Below, piece after piece: positions 43,543-53,495 of a DNA stretch of 64,000 bases (within the stretch, counting starts at the first letter, position 1; every line of letters begins with the position of its first letter). This stretch comes from Rhodomicrobium sp. Lineage in GTDB: Bacteria; Pseudomonadota; Alphaproteobacteria; Rhizobiales; HXMU1428-3. Under the pieces are notes generated by a model that saw nothing but the letters and a program-made list of their open reading frames with translations, was not told the DNA's origin and did no database searches. Position numbers and translations under genes: made by a program. The stretch lies in assembly GCA_021604665.1 (NCBI GenBank), contig BQJK01000004.1, positions 164,197 to 228,196 of the forward strand, given 5' to 3'.

Positions 43543-45186
43543 TTAAAAACTGGCCAGCCTGCCGGCAAGCGCCTGTTCAAGCCTCGCATCCCGGCCATAA
43601 ATATCCGAGCTAAAGCGGGCACGCCCGGCCTCATCCAGCCATACGGTTGAATAGGTCAGATGCACAGGAACCGGCTTGGCAAGGTTCACAATTTTCCGCT
43701 CCCCAACATTAAGCACGCCGACAATCTTCTCCCGGCTCCAGCCTGGCAAACTCTCCAGCAATTGTTCAGCCAGATCAAGTGGACGCGCCAGCCTGATGCA
43801 GCCATGGCTAAAGGCTCTCTGCGCCCGGTTAAACAGACTGCGCGCCGGGGTATCGTGCAAATAAACATTAAACTTGTTCGGAAACATAAACTTGACCCGA
43901 CCTAGCGCATTTTTCGGCCCAGGCCGCTGCCGGATACGGAACTTAAAATTACTGGCCGTAACACCACCCCAGTCAATCGCCGTAAGCGGCACCGCATTGT
44001 CACCGACAACCGCCTCAAAGCCGCGTGCCGCCCGCGCTCCAGGGTTCGCTTTCAGTTTCGGCAATTCCTCTTTAACGGCGATCGAGCGCGGCACATTCCA
44101 ATATGGATTAAATTCAAGATATTTGATTTTATCACTGAACACCGGGGACTGATGATAAGGCTTGCCAACAGCAACCCTCATCACCTCCTCGGTTTTGCCA
44201 TTGCGCACACGGCGTAGTTCATATCCGGCAAGATTAACAAGAATATGATGCGCCCCGAGCTGCTCCGGTTTCCAGCGCCATCGTTCCATGGTTACAATAA
44301 TCTGCCGTATACGGTCCCTGACGGAAATATTGAGCGCAAACACAGTCTGCTTGCCAATCACCCCATCAGGCTCAAGGCCATGCAGTTTCTGAAACCGCCT
44401 GACAGCTTCGACAAGCATCTCGTCATAAATCCGGCTATCAGCCCCGCGCTTATCTTTCAGCTCACCATCAGTCACCGCAAGTCGCTGGTATATGGCAGGT
44501 ATCGACGCGTTCTCATCTCCAGCGTTAATCACATCCCCATGCGGCACCGCTTGCCAGCCGCCTGCCTTCTCAATCTGCCGGTAGTTCGCAAGAATACGCT
44601 TCAGGCCGATATATTCCTTTATCTGCGGCTGGAACCTCCGGATAAATCCGCCCATATCCTGCTCACCGGCAAGAATACGAAATGCAGCGCCCGCATCAAA
44701 AGCCTTTTCCTGCCAGTAAAGCTTTGGGTCAACTTTACGCGGCAATAGCCGCCCTACCTTGAGATCCCGCGCAAAACGCAGAAAAAAGGCTGAATAATAA
44801 AGCTCCACCACCGCCTGGCCTGAGGCATCCGCATGGGAAACAAGTCCAGAGGCTTTCATCAACGTCTGTGTCGGATATGAACCGGGTGACAACCCCTCAA
44901 GTTCCGCATTGCGCAGCGCCTCGACAAGGGAGGTCATGCGCTTATGCCTTATCCAGAGCGGCGCGCCGTCATTTTCAATATAATAGGCTTTAAGCGCCTC
45001 TTGCTGCTGCCGCACAGGCAACGGTAAGCTCATGGTCTCAGTTTCCAACTGAGTAACAATCGCCTGTTTTAACTGGTCCGGCGTTGCCCCTTTACCTTCA
45101 TAAGTGAAAGCGATCAGCATAAAAAAAACTGACAATGCGCCGCCAGTCAGCCGATAAAACAGGCCTGTAAATTTGGCAGGGATCAT
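43543..45186 (-). CDS. L,D-transpeptidase with N-terminal scaffold and peptidoglycan-binding domain (YcbB-like)
   Basis: About 547 residues from the ATG at 45186; the longer frame begins with TTG at 45207. A signal or anchor segment (about 12-32), a helical scaffold region, and a peptidoglycan-binding-like segment (AVRRFQKLHGLEPDGVIGKQTVFAL) precede the YkuD domain (about 320-500). The YkuD active site is SHGCIRLARP with catalytic Cys near residue 462 and His in VYLHDTP. It forms 3-3 cross-links in peptidoglycan or attaches proteins to it. It lies 38 bases downstream of the amino-acid binding protein gene on the same strand. Confidence 0.93.
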   Translation of the reverse strand: MIPAKFTGLFYRLTGGALSVFFMLIAFTYEGKGATPDQLKQAIVTQLETETMSLPLPVRQQQEALKAYYIENDGAPLWIRHKRMTSLVEALRNAELEGLSPGSYPTQTLMKASGLVSHADASGQAVVELYYSAFFLRFARDLKVGRLLPRKVDPKLYWQEKAFDAGAAFRILAGEQDMGGFIRRFQPQIKEYIGLKRILANYRQIEKAGGWQAVPHGDVINAGDENASIPAIYQRLAVTDGELKDKRGADSRIYDEMLVEAVRRFQKLHGLEPDGVIGKQTVFALNISVRDRIRQIIVTMERWRWKPEQLGAHHILVNLAGYELRRVRNGKTEEVMRVAVGKPYHQSPVFSDKIKYLEFNPYWNVPRSIAVKEELPKLKANPGARAARGFEAVVGDNAVPLTAIDWGGVTASNFKFRIRQRPGPKNALGRVKFMFPNKFNVYLHDTPARSLFNRAQRAFSHGCIRLARPLDLAEQLLESLPGWSREKIVGVLNVGERKIVNLAKPVPVHLTYSTVWLDEAGRARFSSDIYGRDARLEQALAGRLASF

Positions 45187-45223
45187 AATAACAGAACCTT
45201 TCAACAAAAGCCTTGATCCACCT

Positions 45224-46234
45224 TTATCTCATCGGGGGCGCAAAAAGAATTCCCCCGCCGGACCAGAGTGCGTTGACACCACGCGTGAGTTCGAGCGGGC
45301 TGTCCCGGCCGATATTCCGCTCAAAAATCTCCCCATAATGTCCGACCGCCCCGATAACATTTATGGGCCAGTCCGAACGAAGCCCGAGCGCTGCTGTGAC
45401 ATCTTCTGACAGACTGAGACTATCCGGTATGCGGCCTTCAAGCGCGGCATCCTGTGTCCATTTCCATTCCTCCGCATTGATTAACAAAAAAAGGACCCAG
45501 CGCGTCAGATCACTCCATTGCAAATCCTCCTGCCGCACTACCGGGCCAAGCGGTTCCTTAGAAATCACTTCGGGCAACAGAACATGCTCATCAGGTTGAG
45601 AAAGGCCGACCCGGTCGCTGGCAAGACCCGAGCGGTCGGCTGAAAGCGCATCGCATTTTTCAACATTATAGGCCTTCACCATTGCACCCCGTTCCTTGAA
45701 TTTCAGAAACTGAACACTGAGCGAACGGCTTTCAAAATAGCGGGCAGCATTTAACTCGCTCGTCGTCCCTTCAAGCACGCAGATGCTGGCGCGCGAGAGC
45801 TGCAACGCACTGCTTATCCCGTAGCTTCGCCGTGTCATGAAGCCCTGCCCGTCATAATAGCTGGTGCCGACAAAGGTAAACTTCATCGCCACATCCCGCT
45901 TTAAAGTCCAGCTGGTGTTACGCGCCAATATGTCTATTTTTTTATCTTTAAGGGCCTCAAACCGCGCTGTAGCTGATAAAGGCACATAGCTGACCTTGTC
46001 AGCATCACCCAAAACAGCCGCAGCAACCGCCCGGCAATAATCAACATCAAAGCCTGACCAGCCCTGCCCCTCAGTCTGCTCGGAAAATCCAGTCAACCCC
46101 TCACTCACACCGCAAATCAGCTTATCTCGCGCCCGCACATCTTCCAGCGTTCCAGCCATAAGGGAGGAGCCTGGCAACAGCGAAAAGGCAGCGACAATCA
46201 AGTATGCGATAAATTTGAAATGCAGTTTAAGCAT
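45224..46234 (-). CDS. Amino-acid ABC transporter substrate-binding protein (AapJ-like), orphan
   Basis: 336 residues with a signal peptide (about 1-28, ending SLMA). The family 3 binding fold is visible from RDKLICGVSEGLTGFSE, through GFDVDYCRAVAAAVLGD, DILARNTSWTLKRD and YYDGQGFMTRR, to GAVGHYGEIFERNIG near the end. This matches the general L-amino-acid binding proteins of the AapJ type. No permease or ATPase genes for it lie alongside; the ABC transporter upstream is of the oligopeptide class. The leader contains a sequence resembling part of the glycine riboswitch. Confidence 0.88.
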   Translation of the reverse strand: MLKLHFKFIAYLIVAAFSLLPGSSLMAGTLEDVRARDKLICGVSEGLTGFSEQTEGQGWSGFDVDYCRAVAAAVLGDADKVSYVPLSATARFEALKDKKIDILARNTSWTLKRDVAMKFTFVGTSYYDGQGFMTRRSYGISSALQLSRASICVLEGTTSELNAARYFESRSLSVQFLKFKERGAMVKAYNVEKCDALSADRSGLASDRVGLSQPDEHVLLPEVISKEPLGPVVRQEDLQWSDLTRWVLFLLINAEEWKWTQDAALEGRIPDSLSLSEDVTAALGLRSDWPINVIGAVGHYGEIFERNIGRDSPLELTRGVNALWSGGGILFAPPMR

Positions 46235-46302
46235 AAAGAAACCTCATAGGCAGTAAGGCGTGTATTTCAGACGGATTCTGAAATTACCTTGTTCTGAGGG
46301 TA

Positions 46303-46318
46303 TTTTGCCTGAGAGATT
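46303..46318 (-). promoter_or_regulatory. Glycine-riboswitch-like 3' signature in the leader of the amino-acid binding protein gene
   Basis: On the minus strand the 16 bases read AATCTCTCAGGCAAAA, which I recall as identical to the 3' part of the first aptamer of the B. subtilis gcvT glycine riboswitch. It lies about 70 bases before the binding-protein start. Its GGCAAA could pair with an upstream TTTGCC (46346-46351), and the hairpin 46265-46285 (ATTTCAG/CTGAAAT) follows it. The usual GGAGAG and CCGAAGG elements were not found upstream, so it is a divergent or relic element at best. Confidence 0.3.
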
Positions 46319-46418
46319 TATGCAAACTGAAATAGATAACAAAGTTGGCAAATCAATAAGAGCGCGCTGCCATTATCAGATATCGCCATTAAACACCGGG
46401 GTTAGTTATACGATGAAC

Positions 46419-47771
46419 TTAACTTTGCAGCCGCTCAGCAGCCTCCGCTGCTGCCGCTGCCATCCGCCGGGCAATCGAGACACTCTCACCTGTGTAATTT
46501 TCAGGAGAAAGCACAGCCATTAAGGCGTCAAGACTTGTAACCCGGCTAACCTCAGGCACATCCATCAGCACAACAGCAAGCTCTTTCTGTTGATTGAGAG
46601 CAACTTCAACAGCATGATGCACAACATCATGCGCGCTGGTTCTACCAAGCATCGGCGCCAGATGCATCATCGCATTTTCGGCAACGATAAATTGACCGGA
46701 TAAAGCAAGATTTTTCGTCATCTGTTCAGGCCTGAGCTTCAGGCAGTCTAACAGCTCGTCCATCGCCGTAATCATCCGGTAGGCAAGTGGTGGTGCTTGA
46801 TCCATAACGCTGTAGAGCATCTGATTGTTGGCTGCATCACCTTCATGGCTCGGCTGCATGGCTTCGAGTGCTAATGGCAATAGGGCGCGCAGCCGCGCCC
46901 CTTGGGCAATGCAAGTCACAGCTATTTTCGAATTCACCTTTTGCGGCATTGTGCTCGAGCCGATAACACCGTCTCCGAGATCTTCATAAACTTCAGCAAT
47001 CTCATCAGACATCAGCGTATATAGCTCACGGGCTATTTTCGAACAGGTCGCCCCCAAGAGGCCAAGCAGCAGGATATATTCTGAAATATGATCCGTCGCG
47101 GCCCGAGAAGGGACAGCCACAGGGTTAAGGCCAAGCGCTTTTGAAAACCGTTCATTGAGCTCAGGCCCCTGCGCTCCAAACGCATGCATAGCGCCAATTG
47201 CCCCGCCCCAGGAAGCCGTGAACACCCGGTGCTCGGCACTAAGAAGCCGTTCCTCATGCCGTAAAAATTCCTCAATCCAGGCAGCCACTTTAAACCCGAA
47301 TGTGATGGGAAGCGCATGCCGGTTATTCGTCCGCCCGGCGCAAAGGGTTTCGGCCTCATCCCTAGCCAGTCGGCTTAAAGACATGAAAATATTCCCCAAC
47401 CGGGATTTTAACGCCTCATGCGCTTTTTTCATCTGCAGCACCCGCCCTGTCTGCATCACATTCTGCGTGGTCGCTCCCCAATGCACATAAGCCCCGCTCG
47501 AAGGCCCCGCCGCATCAGCCAACGCCTTGACGAGAGAAACAATCGGCGCTCTTGTCCGGTTTATATCTGTTTCTAGTGCAGCCGCGTCAATTGAATCAAA
47601 ATTGGCATGTTGCTCAATCACCAGGGCATGTTCCTCAGGTATAATACCGAGTTCAGCCTGTGTCTTGGCAAGCGCCGCCTCAATATCCAGCCACGTCTGC
47701 CATAGGGTTTTGGAGGTAAACAGCGCTTCTATTTCGCTTACTGGCACATCTTTTTGTGGGTTATGCTTCAC
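46419..47771 (-). CDS. Fumarase/aspartase-superfamily lyase (adenylosuccinate lyase / carboxymuconate cycloisomerase type)
   Basis: 450 residues. The superfamily signature GSSTMPQKVNSKIA is present, with TNNRHALPITFGFKVA, AYVHWGATTQNVMQTG and the helical core. The C-terminal domain resembles that of 3-carboxy-cis,cis-muconate cycloisomerase and adenylosuccinate lyase. Its substrate is probably a fumarate-releasing compound or a catabolic intermediate. It starts with GTG at 47771, overlapping the stop of the upstream ABC ATPase gene (GTGA), so the two are translationally coupled. It is thus part of the transporter operon, which suggests it processes the transported compound. Confidence 0.85.
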   Translation of the reverse strand: MKHNPQKDVPVSEIEALFTSKTLWQTWLDIEAALAKTQAELGIIPEEHALVIEQHANFDSIDAAALETDINRTRAPIVSLVKALADAAGPSSGAYVHWGATTQNVMQTGRVLQMKKAHEALKSRLGNIFMSLSRLARDEAETLCAGRTNNRHALPITFGFKVAAWIEEFLRHEERLLSAEHRVFTASWGGAIGAMHAFGAQGPELNERFSKALGLNPVAVPSRAATDHISEYILLLGLLGATCSKIARELYTLMSDEIAEVYEDLGDGVIGSSTMPQKVNSKIAVTCIAQGARLRALLPLALEAMQPSHEGDAANNQMLYSVMDQAPPLAYRMITAMDELLDCLKLRPEQMTKNLALSGQFIVAENAMMHLAPMLGRTSAHDVVHHAVEVALNQQKELAVVLMDVPEVSRVTSLDALMAVLSPENYTGESVSIARRMAAAAAEAAERLQS

Positions 47772-49843
47772 GCGGGGACTTCCTTTTCAACTCCAGAAAC
47801 TGAGGGCACCATTTCAGTTGTCCGGCTGGATATTTCAGATGATAAATGACATCTGACATTATCTGTACCAAGTTCAGGCGCTACCCGCCGGCACTTATCT
47901 ATTGCCAGCGGACAACGTGGGTGAAACCGACACCCGGATGGCATTGCCAGCGCATTGGGAAAAGCCCCGCCAATTTCCGTTTTCGGGATTTTCTCACCCG
48001 GTTCCATCTTCAAGACAGAGTCAAGCAATATCCGGGTATAGGGATGTGAGGGGTCATGAATAAGTTTTTCTTTTAATCCGACCTCGACTATCTGCCCAAG
48101 ATACATCACTGCAATTCTCGTTGCCATATAGTCAACAACACTCAGGTCATGTGTGATAATCAGATAGGTCAGGCCCAGTTCTGCTCTGAGGTCGAGCAAT
48201 AGATTAAGTATCTGCGACTGAACCGAAACATCAAGCGCCGATGTCGGCTCATCACAGATCAGAATATCCGGCTTCATGATCAGAGCGCGGGCAATCGCCA
48301 CACGCTGCCGCTGCCCACCAGAGATCTGGTTTGGATAGCTATGATAAAGGCGGCGCGGCAGCCCAACAAGTTCCATCAGCCGCTCCACCTCACGGCGGCG
48401 ATCTGTAGCCTCACCAATCTTGTGCAGATCAAGCGGCCTGCCAATTGATTGACCAATTGTTTTTCTCGGATTTAATGAGGAGTAAGGATCCTGAAAAACC
48501 GGTTGCAGACGCCGCGCTCGCTCAAAAGACGCTGTCGCCATAAGATCCTGCCCGTCAAGCTGAATATGCCCTGCTGTTGGCTGCTCCACCCCTAACAGCA
48601 ACTTCGCCAAAGTAGACTTGCCGCAGCCCGATTCCCCTACAAGCGCCAGTATTTCTCCAGCCCTGAGATCCAGGTTGATGCCATCCACCGCCCGCAAAAC
48701 CTGTGCCGGACCAAACAAGGATTTTTTCACATTAAAATGACAGGCAACATTTTTAGCTGATAACACATTTGCCTCACCGGTTTTGGTAATATCTTTTACA
48801 TTTACCCGTTCAGCAACATCTAAACCCTCAGCTTTAGCTTCGCCGTCCCAGCCTGGTTTGAGTATGCAGCGACTGCGCCTTATGCCCCCCATCGCCCCGG
48901 CAAATTCTCTCAACGGTGGTGATCTATGCAGGCATTCATTCTGTCGCTCAGCACAGCGATTGGCAAAAGCACAGCCCTTAACCTCCCCAACAAGAGAAGG
49001 AACCATACCGGGTATCGTCCCCAACAGGCTTTCAGAATTGTCTTTCATCTTCGGTGTACAGCTCAACAACCCAATAGTGTATGGGTGTTGCGGCGCCTCC
49101 AGCACATCCTTCACATGCCCAGTCTCTACAAGCTGGCCGGCATACATCACCCCAACCCTGTCCGCCGTTCGCGATATAGCGCCAAGATCATGGCTGATCA
49201 GGATCATTGCCATATTGAACTCATCACAAAGGTCAGTGAGTAGCCGCAGAATCTGTGCCTGCACGGTCACATCAAGCGCTGTTGTCGGTTCGTCAGCAAT
49301 AATCAACTCCGGCTCATTCATCAGGGCAAGAGCAATCATCACCCTTTGCCGCTGCCCACCTGAAAGCTGATGCGGATATTGCTCAAGCCGCGTTTTTGCA
49401 TTTGGCAGCCCGACTTTCTCAAGCAGATAGAGCGCCCGCTCGCGCGCCTCCCGCTCGTTACCCTTGCCATGCAGCAGCATCACCTCTGTTAGCTGGCGGC
49501 CAATCGTATAAACGGGGTTGAGGGAAGTCATAGGTTCCTGAAAGATCATGCTCATCCGCTCGCCGGTAATCTCCCGCGCCAATACATCATCACTCATGGC
49601 AAGAAGATCGCGCCCGGCAAATTCAAGCTTGCTTGCCGCCCTTTTGGCGCTGGCTGGTAACAGCCCCATCAATGCCAGTGAACTAATTGATTTACCCGAG
49701 CCTGACTCTCCAACAATCCCCAGAACTTCACCGCGTTCAAGCGTAAAGCTGACATCACGCACCGCGTGCAATATGCCACTGGCAACTGGGATATCCACCG
49801 TGAGATTTTCTATGATCAGCAATGGATCGCGGGAGGATGTCAT
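47768..49843 (-). CDS. Fused dipeptide/oligopeptide ABC transporter ATPase (DppD-DppF type)
   Basis: 691 residues with two complete ABC ATPase domains in one chain. Domain 1 (about 1-335): [33 protein letters not shown]. Domain 2 (about 350-691): [32 protein letters not shown]. Each is followed by the Opp/Dpp C-terminal zinc-site-like cysteines ([14 protein letters not shown] and [14 protein letters not shown]). It energises import by the two permeases and the binding protein upstream. It lies 5 bases after the DppC-type gene and overlaps the lyase gene downstream. Confidence 0.95.
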   Translation of the reverse strand: MTSSRDPLLIIENLTVDIPVASGILHAVRDVSFTLERGEVLGIVGESGSGKSISSLALMGLLPASAKRAASKLEFAGRDLLAMSDDVLAREITGERMSMIFQEPMTSLNPVYTIGRQLTEVMLLHGKGNEREARERALYLLEKVGLPNAKTRLEQYPHQLSGGQRQRVMIALALMNEPELIIADEPTTALDVTVQAQILRLLTDLCDEFNMAMILISHDLGAISRTADRVGVMYAGQLVETGHVKDVLEAPQHPYTIGLLSCTPKMKDNSESLLGTIPGMVPSLVGEVKGCAFANRCAERQNECLHRSPPLREFAGAMGGIRRSRCILKPGWDGEAKAEGLDVAERVNVKDITKTGEANVLSAKNVACHFNVKKSLFGPAQVLRAVDGINLDLRAGEILALVGESGCGKSTLAKLLLGVEQPTAGHIQLDGQDLMATASFERARRLQPVFQDPYSSLNPRKTIGQSIGRPLDLHKIGEATDRRREVERLMELVGLPRRLYHSYPNQISGGQRQRVAIARALIMKPDILICDEPTSALDVSVQSQILNLLLDLRAELGLTYLIITHDLSVVDYMATRIAVMYLGQIVEVGLKEKLIHDPSHPYTRILLDSVLKMEPGEKIPKTEIGGAFPNALAMPSGCRFHPRCPLAIDKCRRVAPELGTDNVRCHLSSEISSRTTEMVPSVSGVEKEVPA

Positions 49844-49847
49844 AAAT

Positions 49848-50768
49848 TCAACTCCGGTTATCAGGCGCGGTCACATCACGCAGACCGTCACCCATCAGAT
49901 TGGTTGAAATCACCATGATAAAAATCGCAATACCCGGCAAAATTACCAGCCACGGCCGGTAATACATCGCGTTCTTGCCCTCAGCAATCATCAAACCCCA
50001 GGAGGGTATCGGCGGCTGTATCCCCACCCCGAGGAAAGAGAGCGCCGCTTCCGCCAACACAGCAATGCCGATCTCCAAAGTAAAAATCACAATGATCTGA
50101 TTGAGCAGATTGGGTAGAATTTCATAAATGATAATCTGCGAATGAGACGAGCCAAGCGTGCGCGCAGCAGCGATATAATCAAGCTGTTTGATCTGCATGG
50201 TCGCTGCCCTCGTCACCACCAGATAATAGGTCCAGTGCAACAAGCCGATTACCGAGATCACCACCGGCACAGATGGCCCGATCATAAAGACAAGCGACAT
50301 CGCCAGCAGCAACCCCGGTAAAGCCAGCTGACAGGTTAAAAGATAGCCAATCACCTGATCAATCCGTCCGCCAAAATATCCGGCACAAACCCCAAGTGTC
50401 ACACCGATAACACAGCCAACCGTTGCCGCACCAAGCCCGATAATCAGTGACATCCGCGCGCCGTAAAGTAATCGGCTGAGATAATCACGCCCCAGATGGT
50501 CCGTACCTAACAGATGCTCCCAGCCTCCCCCTTCAGCCCAGACAGGCGGCAGCAACCGCCGCGACAAAACCTGGTCAAACGGGTCAAACGGTGCGATCAG
50601 CGGCGCAAAAATCGCTAGCAAAACCAGCAAGAAAAGCAGCCCCGTTCCAAGCAGAAATCCCTTATGCCGAAACATTCGCCGTTTCATCAGAAGGCGCGGC
50701 GTCAGTTCTTCAGGCACCTCATCAGCAGAAGCAGCGCTGTGATCAGCGATTTCATGTCTTTTCTCCAT
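49848..50768 (-). CDS. Peptide-type ABC transporter permease (DppC/OppC-like)
   Basis: 306 residues. The N-terminal DppC-type extension (RMFRHKGFLLGTGLLFLLVLLAIFAP) is followed by LLGTDHLGRDYLSRLLYGARMSL, the hallmark of the family. The EAA-like loop AARTLGSSHSQIIIYEILPNL touches the ATPase. About six membrane helices. It lies 6 bases after the DppB-type gene in a five-gene operon. Confidence 0.94.
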   Translation of the reverse strand: MEKRHEIADHSAASADEVPEELTPRLLMKRRMFRHKGFLLGTGLLFLLVLLAIFAPLIAPFDPFDQVLSRRLLPPVWAEGGGWEHLLGTDHLGRDYLSRLLYGARMSLIIGLGAATVGCVIGVTLGVCAGYFGGRIDQVIGYLLTCQLALPGLLLAMSLVFMIGPSVPVVISVIGLLHWTYYLVVTRAATMQIKQLDYIAAARTLGSSHSQIIIYEILPNLLNQIIVIFTLEIGIAVLAEAALSFLGVGIQPPIPSWGLMIAEGKNAMYYRPWLVILPGIAIFIMVISTNLMGDGLRDVTAPDNRS

Positions 50769-50773
50769 TGCGC

Positions 50774-51691
50774 TTACCCAAGCCTCAGGCGTGGGTCAAT
50801 CCACGCGTTTAAAAGATCAGAAAGAAAGATGAGCACAACGAAAACCATCGCAAACACAAACACCAGCATCTGTACTGTCGGGATGTCGCTGCCAATAATA
50901 GAGTCGAGCGCCAGTCGCCCAAGGCCGTTCAGCGCAAACACGCTTTCAACAACAACCGAACTGCCAAGCTTGTGCCCAAGCTGAATGGCCAACACACTGA
51001 CAACCGGTAACAAGGCGTTGCGCATCGCATGACGTGTCAGCAGCTTAAACCCGCGATAGCCCTTGGATTTCGCGGTACGGATATAATCAGAGCTTAAAAC
51101 TTCAAGAAGACCAGTGCGGGTCAACCGCATCACCGCAGGTACGGAGCTAGTCCCAAGCACAATCGACGGCAGGATGAAATGGGCAAAACTGCTATCACCC
51201 GAGACAGGAAAAATAGGGATCGTCACCGCAAACAGGATTATAAAAATAAGCCCCAGCCAGAAATTCGGCACAGCCTGCGCCATAACAGCCGTTGAAAGCG
51301 CCATCCGGTCCAGCAAACTATTTGGCCGGAGCGCTGCCATCACCGCCAGAGGTATTGCAACAATCAGAGTGACAAATACCGCCATCAGGGCAAGTTGAAT
51401 GGTCACCGGCGCATGTTCCAGAACAAGTTCCGCCACTGGCTTGCGCCAGTAATAACTCTCGCCCCAGTCCCCCCGCGCCAACCCGGCCAGCCAACTGCCA
51501 TATTGGATAATAAGCGGCCGGTTAAAGCCATATTGCTCACGGATGGTTTCCACCACCTCAGGTTCAGCATCTTCCCCGGCGATAATCTCTGCCGGATCAG
51601 TCGCAAAATTCAGCAAAAAGAACGCCACGAGAGATACGGTAAAGGCAACCAGCAAGGCAAGAACTGCACGTTTAAAGGCATAGCGCAACAT
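50774..51691 (-). CDS. Peptide-type ABC transporter permease (DppB/OppB-like)
   Basis: 305 residues with about six helices. Typical start (RYAFKRAVLALLVAFTVSLVAFFLL) and family motifs: REQYGFNRPLIIQYGSWLAG, RGDWGESYYWRKPV, DYIRTAKSKGYRGFKLLTRHAMRNALLPVV and SVFALNGLGRLALDSI. It pairs with the DppC-type permease downstream; the substrate-binding gene is 7 bases upstream. Confidence 0.95.
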   Translation of the reverse strand: MLRYAFKRAVLALLVAFTVSLVAFFLLNFATDPAEIIAGEDAEPEVVETIREQYGFNRPLIIQYGSWLAGLARGDWGESYYWRKPVAELVLEHAPVTIQLALMAVFVTLIVAIPLAVMAALRPNSLLDRMALSTAVMAQAVPNFWLGLIFIILFAVTIPIFPVSGDSSFAHFILPSIVLGTSSVPAVMRLTRTGLLEVLSSDYIRTAKSKGYRGFKLLTRHAMRNALLPVVSVLAIQLGHKLGSSVVVESVFALNGLGRLALDSIIGSDIPTVQMLVFVFAMVFVVLIFLSDLLNAWIDPRLRLG

Positions 51692-51697
51692 AACCGG

Positions 51698-53266
51698 TCA
51701 CCTGCTCAAAAGGCTGGCAGATGTCTGACGCCAGCGAATTTTATGAAGACGGGGAAAACCATCCCGCGGCGGCGTAAAAACAATATCAGGCGAGGTAAGG
51801 TAATTCAGCGTGAAGGCATAGAGCGGCACCCAGTATGCCTGCTCCGCAATTATGCCAAGCGCCTCCTCGTAAAGCGTGCGCCGCTTGTCCTCGTCCCTTA
51901 TTTTTTCAGCCGCAGCCATGAGATTAGAAACGTCTCTGTTTCCAGTGAGGTCTCTGTCAGAAGTCGGTGAGAAATGGCGCGCGGCAATCGCCGCCACATC
52001 CGCCACACTGCCAGAAGCCCAACTGCCAAAGTAACTCTCTATCCTGCGCTGAGACCGCGCCTTATTCAGAGTCGAAAGTTTCACATAACGGAAATTGACA
52101 TGAATATTCGCTTTCTCAAGGTCAGCGGCAATCGCCTCCGCCACTTCCTTTTCGCGATAAGCCCAGAAATCAAGATCAATCCCGTCCGGGTAGCCGGCTT
52201 CAGCCAGCAGCTTGCGCGCCCGTGCCGGATCATAGCTATAGCTCTTCACATCTCTTGTGCAGCCAAACTGTAGCGGGTGACAGGCCGCATGAATAACTGA
52301 TGATTTTCCCTTGACCAGATATTTAACAATCTCTTCCCGGTTGATCGCATGATTAAGCGCCTGCCTGACCTTCAGTTTTGTTAATGGCCCGCCCGGCTTG
52401 GCAAGCCCCGCCGCATCCAGTACCAGAAAGCCAATGCGCATTGAGGGACCCGCTATGAAATTCACCATCGGCAGAGTTCCTGCATTAACGGCAATATCTG
52501 TCGGCACAGAAAACATCCAGTTTACACCGCCACTGAAAAGTTCGGCCTGTTGAGTGCTCCAGTCCGGGATCGTGCGGATAACAATCGTCCCGATTGCCGG
52601 TCTCGCCTTCGGGCTGGTGGAATAATAGTTCTCAAACCGCTCCAGCACGGTCTCCTTGCCCGGCACAAACCCCGTCACCTTGTAAGGGCCTATACCATTA
52701 TGACTATGGCCGGCAGGTGTCTTGCCCGGCGGCACATCATCATACGCCCCTTTTTTCCGCAGCGGAGCTGAGCGAGAGAGCTGCTGCAATGCCAGAGGAT
52801 AAGCAAATTTCAAATGAAAGCTTACAGAATAGGGCCCGGTCTTCTCCACCCGGTCGAGCCAGCGGGCAATAAGGCGCCCGCGTTTGGTTTTCGTGTCTTT
52901 TTTCAACAACCAGTTGAAAGTATAAACAACATCATCTGCACCAAACGGACTCCCATCATGGAATTGAATATCCTGATGAAGATCCACATCGATCTGCGTC
53001 TCGGAAGCCATCTGATAGCTCTTTGCTGCCAGAGGCACAGTCTTCAACGTCTCAGGGTCAGTATAGAAAAGCCCGTCATCAATCAGCTCGGAAAGGATCA
53101 CATATTCCCGCTTGACCGTGTAAACATAATCAAGTGAAAGAATGCCGCGTTGAAAAGCGGCAACAAGCCGGTCATCAGCCTGACCCGCAAAGCTAAGCCC
53201 CGTCTGCATCATCAGAGCAATGATCAGAACAGTAGACGCAATGATATGCCTGATCAGATTGACCAT
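51698..53266 (-). CDS. Family 5 extracellular solute-binding protein (peptide-type)
   Basis: 522 residues with a signal peptide (about 1-27, ending SFAG). SBP_bac_5 features: LKTVPLAAKSYQM, DVDLHQDIQFHDGSPFGADDVVYTF, GIGPYKVTGFVPGKE, RQALNHAINREEIV and ARKLLAEAGYPDGIDLDFW. It captures the transported compound in the periplasm; peptides are usual, but sugars, opines and metal chelates are also known for this class. First gene of the operon, with GAGGAAG before the ATG. Divergent from the LysR gene at 53496, which probably controls it. Confidence 0.93.
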   Translation of the reverse strand: MVNLIRHIIASTVLIIALMMQTGLSFAGQADDRLVAAFQRGILSLDYVYTVKREYVILSELIDDGLFYTDPETLKTVPLAAKSYQMASETQIDVDLHQDIQFHDGSPFGADDVVYTFNWLLKKDTKTKRGRLIARWLDRVEKTGPYSVSFHLKFAYPLALQQLSRSAPLRKKGAYDDVPPGKTPAGHSHNGIGPYKVTGFVPGKETVLERFENYYSTSPKARPAIGTIVIRTIPDWSTQQAELFSGGVNWMFSVPTDIAVNAGTLPMVNFIAGPSMRIGFLVLDAAGLAKPGGPLTKLKVRQALNHAINREEIVKYLVKGKSSVIHAACHPLQFGCTRDVKSYSYDPARARKLLAEAGYPDGIDLDFWAYREKEVAEAIAADLEKANIHVNFRYVKLSTLNKARSQRRIESYFGSWASGSVADVAAIAARHFSPTSDRDLTGNRDVSNLMAAAEKIRDEDKRRTLYEEALGIIAEQAYWVPLYAFTLNYLTSPDIVFTPPRDGFPRLHKIRWRQTSASLLSR

Positions 53267-53495
53267 CAGACTTCTTCCTCCCGCCCGGTCACCAACCGGG
53301 GCAACTCAACACTTATTACTTTCTTATTATTCAGGCATTCCTGCCTTCAGACACAATGCTACATGTGCAGGAAGACTATGTCACAAAACCTAAGTTCCAT
53401 AAATTAGAATAAAAACATAGATTATGATAACAATTGAAACTATGGAGAAAATGTATAATATTTACAGTTCATTACCTCTAATAAGGAAATAGCAA

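Noticed and set aside
45224..46234. Complete AapJQMP amino-acid transporter operon
   Set aside because: Only the binding protein is present; the downstream gene is an L,D-transpeptidase and the upstream transporter is of the oligopeptide class.
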